Positions 53,157 to 63,474 of a DNA stretch of 64,000 bases are shown here, piece after piece. The notes below the pieces were generated by a model. It had not been told where the DNA came from. It saw nothing but the letters and a program-made list of their open reading frames with translations, and did not search any database. The position numbers and the translations under genes were made by a program. This DNA is from Gammaproteobacteria bacterium Milos-ODIII6 (GTDB lineage: Bacteria; Pseudomonadota; Gammaproteobacteria; Chromatiales; Chromatiaceae). The DNA is taken from the NCBI GenBank assembly GCA_029228645.1, contig JAPTHR010000006.1:1-64000 (forward strand), written 5' to 3'. The first letter of the stretch is position 1. Each line of letters starts with the position of its first letter.

Positions 53157-55736
53157 ATGCACCGTATGGTGCGGTCCGAATACTCCAAGTGGCGCGGGTT
53201 GCTGCGCAGGATACCGTTGCCGATGTTTGCCCTGGTGATGGGGCTCGCGGCCGGGCTGCTGGCGTGGCTGGTGATAGACCGCCAGCAAAGCGCGGCTTTG
53301 CGAGGTATTTTCGATGAGGTGCTCGAAAACCAGCTGCACCAGGTGGCGCGCGAGTCCCTGATTCGATTCGACCAGCATCGCCAGAGCTATGTCTACCTCG
53401 CCCGGCTGCTGGCCAACCACCGGCGCATGGCAGCTTATCTGGAGCCGATCATCTGGTCCGAGGACCAATCCAGTCTCAAGGATTATCAGGGGACCTGGCC
53501 GCCCTGGCTGCCCAGGCAGCCGATCGCCGCAGACGTGTCACTCCCCAGCCACATTCTTCTCACGGACACGGCGGGGCAGTTGCGCGAGGTGTTCAGCAAT
53601 ACCGAGGAGCCGCTTCCGGAGGAACTCCCAGAGCACCTGTTGCAGGGCGCGACCGGGTCCGAGCATTGGGCAAAACTCACCCTGATCGACGATCAGCCCT
53701 TCCTGCTGGTGTCCGAGCCGATCGAGGATGTCCAGTACTTTTCCATGGGTAACCTGCTCATGATGGTGCCTCTGGACAGCGCCTTCCTCGCTTCCTCGCG
53801 GCAGTCCTTCGGCACCGACCGCACCATCACACTGCTGATCGATCCGGATAGCCAGAGTGTGCTGTCCAGCAGCAATCCCCTCGAGGTTCAGGCGGGCGCC
53901 TCACTGGAGTCGCTGGTGAGCCGCTTCGTGCTGACGGCGCAGTCTTTCGGTGACTATGCAGAATCTCACCTGAATATCCTGTACGCGACCCTCGTGCCGC
54001 GGGCCCTGTACCAGGAAACCGGGCAGAACATCCTGGATCTTGAACGCCGTCAACGGGCGATTGGCGCAGCCGGTATCGTGGGTGTTTTCGTGCTGCTGTT
54101 CGTCATGGTATCCCACCGCATCAACCGGTCGCTGCGGCGGCTCCAGGATTTCGCCCGCCGAGCCCTGGGCGAGCAGCTTGCGCCATTGAATTCCTCGGGC
54201 AACCGGCTGCTCCAGCTGGAGGATCGTATCCGGGACGTGATTGACCTGGTGCTGGTGGCACGCGAGGAAACCCGCACCCGTCACGAAAGCGAGGTGCAGC
54301 GCCTGGAGGCTCTGCGTGCCGGCGTCATGGAAGCATCGGTGGACAGTATCGCGACCGTCGATACGGCCGGGGTGATCATCGACTTCAACCCGACCGCACA
54401 GCGCAAGTTCGGCCGAACGCTCGAAGAGGTCACGGGGCGCCGTCTTGCCGATATCGTTTTCGATGAGGGCTCCGCACAGTATTTCCAATCGCTGCTGACC
54501 CGCCTTGCGCGCTTTGAGAGCGGCGACAGCGGCTTTACCGACATCGAGCTTTCCGCCGTGGATGGCTATGGCAAGAAAAGGTCCATGGAGGTGGCGATAA
54601 AGCCGATCGTTTTGCATCGGCGCACCCTGTTCACGGTTTACCTGCGCGATATCCAGGATCGGAAGGAGCGGGAAGCCGAGGTCAGATCACTCGCGGCCTT
54701 CCCGGAGGAGAGCCCCAGCCCGGTCCTGCGGGTCAACTCCAGGGGTGTCATCACGTACGCCAATTCGCCGAGCAGGGAGCTTCTGGAATACTGGCAATGC
54801 CGGCCCATGCAGACACTTCCGGTGTACTGGAAAGCGAGGGTCGATGAGGCGCTCAGCAACGGGGTCGACCGCGAGATCGAGATCGCCACCGAGAACAGCT
54901 GTTATTCACTGCTGCTCACGCCGGTTCGGGATCTCGGTTACGTGAATATCTATGCGCGCGACATTACCGCCGAGCGGCGCGCCGAGGACGCGCTGCAGCA
55001 GCGTCAGGATGAACTGGTACACGTGGCCAGGTTGAGCACCATGGGTGAGATGTCGACCGGTATCGCGCACGAACTGAATCAGCCGCTGTCGGCTATCGTG
55101 AATTTCTCCAACGGCTGCATACGCCGCCTGCGCAAGGGCATTGGAACGGGTGAAGACCTGATGCATGCCTTGTCTCAGATCTCCGCCCAGGCCGAGCGCG
55201 CGGCCGAAATCATCAAGCGCCTGCGGGCCCTGGTAACTCGCAAGCACCTGGTGCGGCGCGAAGTGGACGTCAACCAACTGGTCTCCGAGGTATGCGAATT
55301 GCTGGCGCACGATCTGCGAAAGCTGGAGCTTGGGGTCGAGAAGAAGCTCGCGCCTGAACCACTGATTGTTTGCGCCGACGCGGTTCAGATCGAACAGGCC
55401 TTGATCAACCTGATCCGCAACGCGCTCGATGCGATGCGAAGCCGGGCGGCGTTGGAGCGACGTCTGCAGATCCGCACCGGGGTCAATACCGCGGGGATGG
55501 TGTTCATCACGGTGGAGGACAGCGGGCCGGGCATCAAGCCGGCGGTCATGGAGCAGCTGTTCGACGCCTTCTATACGACCAAAGAAAGTGGCATGGGCAT
55601 GGGCCTCGCGATCACACAGACGATCATCGAGGATCACCATGGTAAAATCTACGCTGAATCCTGGCCCGGCCGCGGCAGCGTGTTTACCATCGAGTTGCCG
55701 GCCGAAATCAATTCCACTGAAAGCCTAGCATCATGA
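53157..55736 (+). CDS. Membrane sensor histidine kinase with PAS domains (FixL/TtrS-like output)
   Basis: An 859-residue kinase. TM1 is at about residues 22-40 and TM2 at about 302-322, flanking a roughly 260-residue periplasmic sensor domain. After it come a HAMP-like stretch, a PAS domain (SVDSIATVDTAGVIIDFNPT), a second PAS-like domain (VLRVNSRGVITYANSPSREL) and a HisKA with phosphoacceptor His638 in IAHELNQPLSAIVNFSNGC. The HATPase has the N-box NLIRNALDAM and a G box DSGPGIKPAV with GMGMGLAIT. The ligand is unknown. It overlaps the response regulator gene by 4 bases. Confidence 0.92.
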   Translation: MHRMVRSEYSKWRGLLRRIPLPMFALVMGLAAGLLAWLVIDRQQSAALRGIFDEVLENQLHQVARESLIRFDQHRQSYVYLARLLANHRRMAAYLEPIIWSEDQSSLKDYQGTWPPWLPRQPIAADVSLPSHILLTDTAGQLREVFSNTEEPLPEELPEHLLQGATGSEHWAKLTLIDDQPFLLVSEPIEDVQYFSMGNLLMMVPLDSAFLASSRQSFGTDRTITLLIDPDSQSVLSSSNPLEVQAGASLESLVSRFVLTAQSFGDYAESHLNILYATLVPRALYQETGQNILDLERRQRAIGAAGIVGVFVLLFVMVSHRINRSLRRLQDFARRALGEQLAPLNSSGNRLLQLEDRIRDVIDLVLVAREETRTRHESEVQRLEALRAGVMEASVDSIATVDTAGVIIDFNPTAQRKFGRTLEEVTGRRLADIVFDEGSAQYFQSLLTRLARFESGDSGFTDIELSAVDGYGKKRSMEVAIKPIVLHRRTLFTVYLRDIQDRKEREAEVRSLAAFPEESPSPVLRVNSRGVITYANSPSRELLEYWQCRPMQTLPVYWKARVDEALSNGVDREIEIATENSCYSLLLTPVRDLGYVNIYARDITAERRAEDALQQRQDELVHVARLSTMGEMSTGIAHELNQPLSAIVNFSNGCIRRLRKGIGTGEDLMHALSQISAQAERAAEIIKRLRALVTRKHLVRREVDVNQLVSEVCELLAHDLRKLELGVEKKLAPEPLIVCADAVQIEQALINLIRNALDAMRSRAALERRLQIRTGVNTAGMVFITVEDSGPGIKPAVMEQLFDAFYTTKESGMGMGLAITQTIIEDHHGKIYAESWPGRGSVFTIELPAEINSTESLAS

Positions 55737-56362
55737 ACAACGACCGATTGGAACCCGTGGTATGGGTGGTGGACGACGACGAGGCGATGCGCAGTTCACT
55801 CAAGTGGCTGATCGAATCGGTCGGCATGCGGGTGGAAAGTTTCTCGTCCGCGACGGCCTTTCTCGAGCGACACTATCCGGGACGCTTCGGCTGCCTTCTG
55901 CTGGACGTGCGTATGCCCGGCATAAGTGGCCTGGAACTGCTCGACCTGTTGCGCAAGGACCAGATGTTGCCGCCGACCATCATCATTACCGGGCACGGCG
56001 ACGTGCCGATGGCGGTGCGAGCGTTGAAGGCCGGTGCGGTCGATTTCATCGAGAAGCCGTTCAATGACGAGGTGCTGCTGGACGCGATCCGGCGTGCGGT
56101 CATGGCGGAAGAGAAGCGCCGCATCTCGCGCAGCGAAGCGGCCAGGATACGTGACCGTGTGACCCACCTGACGCCGCGTGAGAACGAGGTCATGCAGATG
56201 GTCACCAAGGGTCAGTCGAACAAGGAGATCGCCAACGCCCTGGGGGTTTCAGCCAAGACCATCGAGGCGCATCGCGCCCGTGTCATGGAAAAGATGCAGG
56301 CCGATTCGCTGGCTGAACTCGTGCGCATGGTGATTGCCGTCGAACAGCATATCCCGGATTGA
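55733..56362 (+). CDS. FixJ/NarL-type response regulator
   Basis: A 209-residue regulator. The receiver has VVDDDEAMR, phosphoacceptor Asp58 in LLLDVRMPGISGLEL, the Thr switch in IITGHGD and Lys in FIEKPFNDEV. The LuxR-type helix-turn-helix has LTPRENEVMQMVTKGQSNKE and IANALGVSAKTIEAHRARVM. It pairs with the kinase (ATGA overlap). The target genes are not visible; the closest neighbours are the convergent dehydrogenase and glycolate oxidase genes on the other strand. Confidence 0.93.
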   Translation: MNNDRLEPVVWVVDDDEAMRSSLKWLIESVGMRVESFSSATAFLERHYPGRFGCLLLDVRMPGISGLELLDLLRKDQMLPPTIIITGHGDVPMAVRALKAGAVDFIEKPFNDEVLLDAIRRAVMAEEKRRISRSEAARIRDRVTHLTPRENEVMQMVTKGQSNKEIANALGVSAKTIEAHRARVMEKMQADSLAELVRMVIAVEQHIPD

Positions 56363-56363
56363 T

Positions 56364-57779
56364 TCAGGTAGAACGCAGCTCGGCAATCGGTCCTTGGTTC
56401 TTCGCCTCGACTTTGGCATACAGGTCGTAGAGCGCCGCCTGCAGGGCCTCCTCGATGACGGGGTGGTAGAAGGGCATCTGCAACAGCTCCCCTACGGTCA
56501 TCTCTTTCTGGATGCACCAGGCCAGCAGGTGGCCGAGGTTCTCGCCGCGAACAGCGATCATCTCGGCGCCCAGCAGTAATCCCGTGGCCTGGTCCGCGTA
56601 CACCCGGATCAGGCCTTTGTTCTTGCCCATGATCAAAGCCCGCCCGACCGGCGCGAGCGCGATCTGTCCGATCGCGGTGGTTTCGGGATCGAGCTCGTCG
56701 AAGCGCATTCCCGTCTGCACGATGTTGGGGTCGCTGAATATGATGTTGAGTGGCGTCTTGCGAAGGAATTTGCGGTTTTCACCGCTACTGGCGTTGTGTC
56801 CGGCAATGCGACCTTCATCACCGGCCTCGTGCAGCAGCGGCCGTTCGCCGCTGACGTCTCCGGCAAGGTAGATGGGCAGGTCGCCGACCTGCATGCTCTG
56901 GCGATCGAAAACCGGGATGCCACGCTCATCCAGGGGCGCGCCGCTTGCCTCCAGGTTAAGTTTCTCGACGTTCGGGGTTCGCCCGAGGCTGGCGAATACC
57001 TTGTCCACCACCTTGTGATTGTCACCGGCGCTGACCCGAATGCGGCCATCCTCCGTGCGCGACAACTCCGCCGGGGCGCCAAGCCACATCGGCATCTCCT
57101 TGCCCACGATAGTGATCGCCTGTTGCGCGACCTCGGGATCGCTGATCCCGCCGATGGTCTCAGCGACATCGACTCCGACCGTATCCACTCCCATGCGCGC
57201 CATGGTGTGACCGATCTCCAGACCGATGACACCCAGGCCGATGACCGCGGCTGATTTCGGTAGCTCTTCCAGTTCAAAGAACTCGTCGGTTGTGATGATG
57301 TCCTCACGCAAAGATTCCCAGGCGGGCGGGATGACCGGTCGCGATCCGGTCGCAATGATGACCGCCGCAGCGCGAATGCGCTGACCGTCATCGATCTCGA
57401 GCAGATTGGGTTCGATAAAGCGCGCGTAGCTCGGTATCAGCATCCCCTCCGGGAACTTGTCGGAGCTGTTGGAGAGGACGCGGTCGACGAAAGTGTCGCG
57501 CAGGTCGCGCACATGTTCCATCGCCTCGACAACGTCCAGGCTGAGTTGCTCACCGCCTTCGAGGCCGTAGCGGGAAAAGATTTCGCGCCGGTGGAAGTCT
57601 TCCGCGACCTGGATGGCCGCTTTTGAAGGCATGCATCCAACCCGGGCGCAGGTGGTGCCGAGCTCGCCCCCATCGATCACGACCACGCTCTTGCCGCTGG
57701 AGCGCACCTTGCCCAGGGCATACAGGCCGGCACTTCCGAGACCGATGATGGCGACATCCACGCTTCTTTCTTCTTGCAC
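56364..57779 (-). CDS. Dihydrolipoyl dehydrogenase-like flavoprotein disulfide reductase
   Basis: A 471-residue FAD/NAD(P) enzyme. It has the FAD motif VAIIGLGSAGLYALG, the redox-active cysteines in GTTCARVGCMPSK, the second nucleotide motif AVIGLGVIGLEIGHTMARMG, the YLAGDVSGERPLLHEA FAD site and the C-terminal MPFYHPVIEEALQ with the catalytic His. No pyruvate or 2-oxoglutarate dehydrogenase genes adjoin it, so its lipoyl or disulfide partner is unknown. I prefer the GTG at 57777-57779, with CCGGAG six bases upstream, to ATG 57800 or GTG 57761, but the start is uncertain by a few codons. Confidence 0.82.
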   Translation of the reverse strand: MQEERSVDVAIIGLGSAGLYALGKVRSSGKSVVVIDGGELGTTCARVGCMPSKAAIQVAEDFHRREIFSRYGLEGGEQLSLDVVEAMEHVRDLRDTFVDRVLSNSSDKFPEGMLIPSYARFIEPNLLEIDDGQRIRAAAVIIATGSRPVIPPAWESLREDIITTDEFFELEELPKSAAVIGLGVIGLEIGHTMARMGVDTVGVDVAETIGGISDPEVAQQAITIVGKEMPMWLGAPAELSRTEDGRIRVSAGDNHKVVDKVFASLGRTPNVEKLNLEASGAPLDERGIPVFDRQSMQVGDLPIYLAGDVSGERPLLHEAGDEGRIAGHNASSGENRKFLRKTPLNIIFSDPNIVQTGMRFDELDPETTAIGQIALAPVGRALIMGKNKGLIRVYADQATGLLLGAEMIAVRGENLGHLLAWCIQKEMTVGELLQMPFYHPVIEEALQAALYDLYAKVEAKNQGPIAELRST

Positions 57780-57852
57780 AGGTAACTCCGGGGGTGGCAT
57801 TGGGACGGTAGATTCTACCGAAGGACGGGCCGTTTGGGCGGCATTGCGCGCA

Positions 57853-58227
57853 TCACAGTTCTTCGTAAGCCGAGTCGAGGAAACGTGGCGAGCAGATGGC
57901 GAGGAAGATCAGGTCGCACTCACCCGTATTGCGGATACGTTGCCGGGTTCCCGGCGGGATCAGGACCACATCTCCCGGAACGACCGTCTGCGGTGGCATG
58001 TCGCCCAATTCGACCTCGGCTTCTCCTGCAAGGACGCAGTAGCGTTCCGTGATTCCTCTCAGGCGATGCCAACGGGTCGTTATGCCAGGCTCGACCCGGG
58101 CGCGCGCGATCGAGACGGCGGGATCGCCCGGGGTGTTCGAGAGTTCGGTGATGAAACACTGTTCGCTGGTGAAGAACTCTTCGACTTGCGCCGCCTTCAG
58201 CACGCGTCCGGACGGTGCCTCAGGCAT
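57853..58227 (-). CDS. Cupin-domain protein at the end of the glycolate oxidase operon
   Basis: A 124-residue single cupin. The first motif is EPGITTRWHRLRGITERYCV and the second VVPGDVVLIPPGTRQRIRNT. Of the metal ligands only one His (WH) and the following Glu of motif 1 and none of motif 2's usual His are obvious, so metal binding is doubtful. The ATG at 58225-58227 overlaps the glcE stop by 8 bases, so it is coupled to glcE. It occupies the position where glcF is usually found. The function is unknown. Confidence 0.78.
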   Translation of the reverse strand: MPEAPSGRVLKAAQVEEFFTSEQCFITELSNTPGDPAVSIARARVEPGITTRWHRLRGITERYCVLAGEAEVELGDMPPQTVVPGDVVLIPPGTRQRIRNTGECDLIFLAICSPRFLDSAYEEL

Positions 58228-59278
58228 TGAACAATCGTCCGGGGTTGAGAATGCCGTGAGGGTCGAAGCGTTGCTTGAGACGACGATGCAGGGCCAACAG
58301 CGGCTCGGGCATGACCTGGAAGGGCGTCGTCTCGTCCCGCCCGCGGCGGAACACTTCGGCATGCCCGCCGCTGATGCGGACCTGCTCGCGTATCTGTTCC
58401 GCTGGCAGGGAACTCATCAACCAGCGTTGCGCGCCGGCCCAGTCGAGCAGGCTGTCCTGTTCGCACTCGAGAGACGCCGTCGCCGGTGGCAGCGACAGAC
58501 GCCACAGGGTCGTGTCCTGTTGGCGAAAGTAGCTCAGCTCATGATCACGCAGGCGCTGCCAGAACGTGCTGTGTTCCGCCAGGGCCTCCCCCCCGATTCT
58601 CTGGCGCCACGCTTTTATACTGGCGTGACTGCCTGACAGGCGCAGGTAGAGTTGCCCGTTGTAATGGCAGGCGCCGTCCAGTGGGATTGCCTGGCGGCAG
58701 AGCTCACGCAAGCGCGCGATCGCCCTGCCGCGATTCATCTCCAGGACCCGGGTGTCACGCTCCACCGGGCCGGGCAGGACTTTGAGCGACACCTCGAGCA
58801 GGATGCCAAGGGTGCCCAGTGCGCCGGCCATCAGGCGGGAGATATCGTAGCCCGCCACGTTCTTCATGACCTCTCCACCAAAGCGCATGATCTGTCCCCT
58901 GCCGTCCAGCAGCTTGACCCCGAGCAAGACGTCACGCGGGGCGCCGCCCCAGGGTCGGCCGGGTCCCCCCAGGCCGGCGCCAATCGCACCCCCCAGGGTG
59001 CCTTCGCCCTGGAAGCGGGGTGGATCGAAGCTCAGATGCTGACCGCTTTCACGCAGCAAGTCCTCCACCTCTGCCAGCGGCGTACCGCCGCGTGCCGTGA
59101 GTACCAGTTCCGTTGGTTCGTAGCTCACGACACCGTGGTGTTGTTTGAGATCGAGGACCTGGCCTTGCACCGGGTTGCCAAGGAAGCACTTGCTGCCACT
59201 CCCGCGCAGGTGCAGCGCGCTGCGGTCGGCGGATGCCTGTGTGACCACCTGTTGCAGTGCCGCCGCGGCGTCGGACAT
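58220..59278 (-). CDS. glcE: Glycolate oxidase subunit GlcE
   Basis: A 352-residue FAD-binding protein: LHLRGSGSKCFLG, FDPPRFQGEGTLGGAIGAGL then GGPGRPWGGAPRDVLLG, MKNVAGYDISRLMAGALGTL, and the C-terminal RFDPHGILNPGRL. GlcE supports GlcD in oxidising glycolate to glyoxylate. The ATG at 59276-59278 overlaps the TGA of glcD (TGATG). Confidence 0.93.
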   Translation of the reverse strand: MSDAAAALQQVVTQASADRSALHLRGSGSKCFLGNPVQGQVLDLKQHHGVVSYEPTELVLTARGGTPLAEVEDLLRESGQHLSFDPPRFQGEGTLGGAIGAGLGGPGRPWGGAPRDVLLGVKLLDGRGQIMRFGGEVMKNVAGYDISRLMAGALGTLGILLEVSLKVLPGPVERDTRVLEMNRGRAIARLRELCRQAIPLDGACHYNGQLYLRLSGSHASIKAWRQRIGGEALAEHSTFWQRLRDHELSYFRQQDTTLWRLSLPPATASLECEQDSLLDWAGAQRWLMSSLPAEQIREQVRISGGHAEVFRRGRDETTPFQVMPEPLLALHRRLKQRFDPHGILNPGRLFNA

Positions 59279-60753
59279 CAGAAACGCTCCAGGTGCGGAA
59301 AGCGAAGATCGCCAGCCTTGACATGCATGGCGCCGAACTCGGCACAGCGGTTGAGGGTGGGGATGGCCTTGCCCGGGTTGAGCAGGCCAGCAGGGTCGAA
59401 GACCGCCTTCACCGAATGGAACATCTGCAGTTCCGCTGCCGGGAACTGCGCGCACATCTGGTCGATCTTCTCCAGGCCCACGCCGTGTTCGCCGGTGATC
59501 GAGCCGCCGACTTCGACACACAGTTCCAGAATGCGCCCACCGAAGGTCTCGGCGCGCTCGAGTTCACCCGGGTTATTCCCGTCGTACAGGATCAGGGGGT
59601 GCAGGTTGCCGTCCCCGGCATGAAACACGTTCGCTGCGCGGAGTTGGAATTCCTCCGACATCGCGGCAATTTCGCGCAAGACGCGCGGCAGGTGTTTGCG
59701 CGGTATGGTGCCATCCATGCAGTAGTAATCGGGCGATATTCGGCCAACCGCCGGGAAGGCCGCCTTGCGCCCGGCCCACAGGCGTGCCCGCTCGGCGTCG
59801 TCGACCGCCGTACGCACCTCGCGCGCGCCGGAATCCAGCAGGCGCCGGCGCACGCGCGCGATTTCCTCGGAAACCTCTTCGTTGTCGCCGTCCACCTCGC
59901 AGAGCAGTATCGCGGCCGCATCGGTGGGATAACCGGCATGCACGAAATCCTCGGCTGCACGCAGGGAGGGGTTGTCCATCATCTCCAGGCCCGCGGGCAG
60001 AATCCCCGCCGCGATGATATCCGCGACCGCCTGTCCTGCCTTTTCGACATCGTCAAAGGCGGCCATCGCGACCTGTGCCCGTTCGGGCAGCGGCAGCAGC
60101 TTCACCACCACCTCGACCACGATCCCCAGCATTCCCTCGGAGCCGGTGAACAGTGCCAGCAGGTCGTAGCCTGGCGAGTCCAGACCAGCGCCGCCGATCG
60201 TCAGGCGGTCTCCTTCGACGGTAACGACTTCGAGCGAGAGCAGGTTGTTTACCGTCAGCCCGTACTTCAGGCAATGCACCCCGCCGGCGTTCTCGGCGAC
60301 GTTGCCCCCGATGCTGCAGGCAATCTGTGAGGAAGGGTCCGGCGCGTAGTACAGGCCATACGGCTTTGCGGCCTCGCTGATCGCGAGATTGCGCACCCCG
60401 GGTTGCACCCGTGCGCGCAGGTTGTCGGGGTCGATCTCCAGAATGGTGTTGAGCCGTGCGAGGCTGAGCAGGACGCCATGCTCCAGCGGCAGGGCGCCGC
60501 CGGAAAGGCCTGTTCCGGCGCCCCTCGCCACCACCGGCACCTGTTCTTCGTGGCAGATGCGCATCACTCTCTGCACCTGGGCGATATCCCCGGGTAAGAC
60601 CACGATCAGCGGCAGGCGGCGGTAGGCGGGCAGCCCATCGCACTCGTAGGGGCGGAGTTCCTCCTCGCGTGTCAGCACGAATTCGGGGTCGACATAGCGC
60701 GCGAAGCGGGCGCGCAGGCGTTCGCGAAGGGCGTCTGGCTTGAGTTCCGTCAT
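59278..60753 (-). CDS. glcD: Glycolate oxidase subunit GlcD
   Basis: A 491-residue FAD-linked oxidase, the catalytic subunit. It has LPLIVVLPGDIAQVQRVMRI, VARGAGTGLSGGALPLEHGV, the FAD site SIGGNVAENAGGVHCLKYG, FHAGDGNLHPLI and the C-terminal GGSITGEHGVGLEKID. In autotrophs it salvages phosphoglycolate made by RuBisCO. The ATG at 60751-60753 matches the family; the open frame to 60798 is not conserved. The electron-transfer subunit glcF is not found downstream. Confidence 0.95.
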   Translation of the reverse strand: MTELKPDALRERLRARFARYVDPEFVLTREEELRPYECDGLPAYRRLPLIVVLPGDIAQVQRVMRICHEEQVPVVARGAGTGLSGGALPLEHGVLLSLARLNTILEIDPDNLRARVQPGVRNLAISEAAKPYGLYYAPDPSSQIACSIGGNVAENAGGVHCLKYGLTVNNLLSLEVVTVEGDRLTIGGAGLDSPGYDLLALFTGSEGMLGIVVEVVVKLLPLPERAQVAMAAFDDVEKAGQAVADIIAAGILPAGLEMMDNPSLRAAEDFVHAGYPTDAAAILLCEVDGDNEEVSEEIARVRRRLLDSGAREVRTAVDDAERARLWAGRKAAFPAVGRISPDYYCMDGTIPRKHLPRVLREIAAMSEEFQLRAANVFHAGDGNLHPLILYDGNNPGELERAETFGGRILELCVEVGGSITGEHGVGLEKIDQMCAQFPAAELQMFHSVKAVFDPAGLLNPGKAIPTLNRCAEFGAMHVKAGDLRFPHLERF

Positions 60754-60830
60754 GCCTGCAGTATTACAGAATCCGATATATTCGAGCCACTTCTTCACGC
60801 TGACTGAACAGCGCCCGGAGGGCGCCCCTC

Positions 60831-61652
60831 ATGCTCCCAGGTCCACGGATTTTTCTGGTTTCAGACCGCACCGGCATCACCCTCGAAGGGCTGGTGCGGA
60901 CCCTGCTCTCGCAGTTCGAGGGATTCGCGGAGGAACCGCTGGTGAGGCCCTTCATCGACAGCGCGGAAAAGATCGATCGCGTGGTCGAGGAAATCGACCG
61001 GCAGGCCGGGGCAGGGGGCGTGGCGCCGATTGTTTTCTGCAGTATCGCAGACCCGGTTCTGCGTGCCCGGCTGAGGGGCGCGGATGCGCGGGTCTTCGAT
61101 ATCTTCGATACCTTCCTTCCCGCCCTGGGGGAGGCGCTTGGCCTCAGCAGCAGCAGCCGTGTCGGGCAAACCCACGGCATGGGCAGGCAGGGAGACTACG
61201 ATCGACGCGTGGAGGCCTTGAATTTCGCACTGTCATTCGATGATGGCAGCCGGCTCAAGGGCCTGGAGCAGGCGCAGCTGATCCTGGTCGGGGTATCACG
61301 CAGCGGCAAGACCCCGACCTGTCTCTACCTCGCGATGCAATACCGGATTTTCGCCGCCAACTACCCGCTGACGGAGGACGATTTCCTGCAGGGAAGTCTG
61401 CCGCCGGCCCTGCGCCCCTGGCGTGATCGCCTGTTTGGCTTGAGCATTGCGCCCGAGCGCCTGCACAGGATCCGTGAAGAACGTCGCGCGGATTCCGCGT
61501 ATGCCAGCCTGCAACACTGCCGCAAGGAGGTCAGCGCGGCGGAGGCGCTGTTCCAGGCAGAGGGCATACCCTTCCTGGACAGCACCTCACTGTCGATCGA
61601 GGAGTTGGCGGTCGCGATCCTGCATCGCGCGGGGCTGCACCGACCGGCATGA
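60831..61652 (+). CDS. ppsR: PEP synthase regulatory kinase/pyrophosphorylase PpsR
   Basis: A 273-residue DUF299 protein that both phosphorylates and dephosphorylates PEP synthase using ADP and Pi. It has IFLVSDRTGITLEGLVRTLL at the start, the DYDRRVEALNFALSFDDG segment and the P-loop GVSRSGKT at residues 154-161. Length is normal. The ppsA gene is not in the window. Divergent from glcD. Confidence 0.95.
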   Translation: MLPGPRIFLVSDRTGITLEGLVRTLLSQFEGFAEEPLVRPFIDSAEKIDRVVEEIDRQAGAGGVAPIVFCSIADPVLRARLRGADARVFDIFDTFLPALGEALGLSSSSRVGQTHGMGRQGDYDRRVEALNFALSFDDGSRLKGLEQAQLILVGVSRSGKTPTCLYLAMQYRIFAANYPLTEDDFLQGSLPPALRPWRDRLFGLSIAPERLHRIREERRADSAYASLQHCRKEVSAAEALFQAEGIPFLDSTSLSIEELAVAILHRAGLHRPA

Positions 61653-61665
61653 GCCGGGTGCGGAC

Positions 61666-61701
61666 CGAAAAACGGGGCAGCGCTGGCGCGCCGCTGCCCC
61701 G
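61666..61701 (-). terminator. Intrinsic terminator for pgm
   Basis: CGGGGCAGCG (61673-61682) pairs with CGCTGCCCCG (61692-61701), a 10-bp stem. On the minus strand it is followed by TTTTTCGG (complement of 61665-61672), just past the pgm stop. It also lies after ppsR on the other strand. Confidence 0.85.
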
Positions 61702-61712
61702 CGAGCGCCGGC

Positions 61713-63353
<1,641 letters not shown>

Positions 63354-63388
63354 TTACAACAATTTCTGACATTTCAGCACAGCCGGGG

Positions 63389-63418
63389 CTTGAAATCGCC
63401 CCCTTGAGCCCTCATTTA
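63389..63418 (+). promoter_or_regulatory. Sigma-32 heat-shock promoter for htpG
   Basis: CTTGAAA (63389-63395), a 14-base spacer and CCTCATTTA (63410-63418) match the RpoH consensus (8 of 9 in the -10), about 55 bases before the htpG start. Confidence 0.85.
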
Positions 63419-63474
63419 ACACGCCGATCGAATTCTTGAACCCCTTACCACCGAATTCAGGAGACCGCGTGCCG

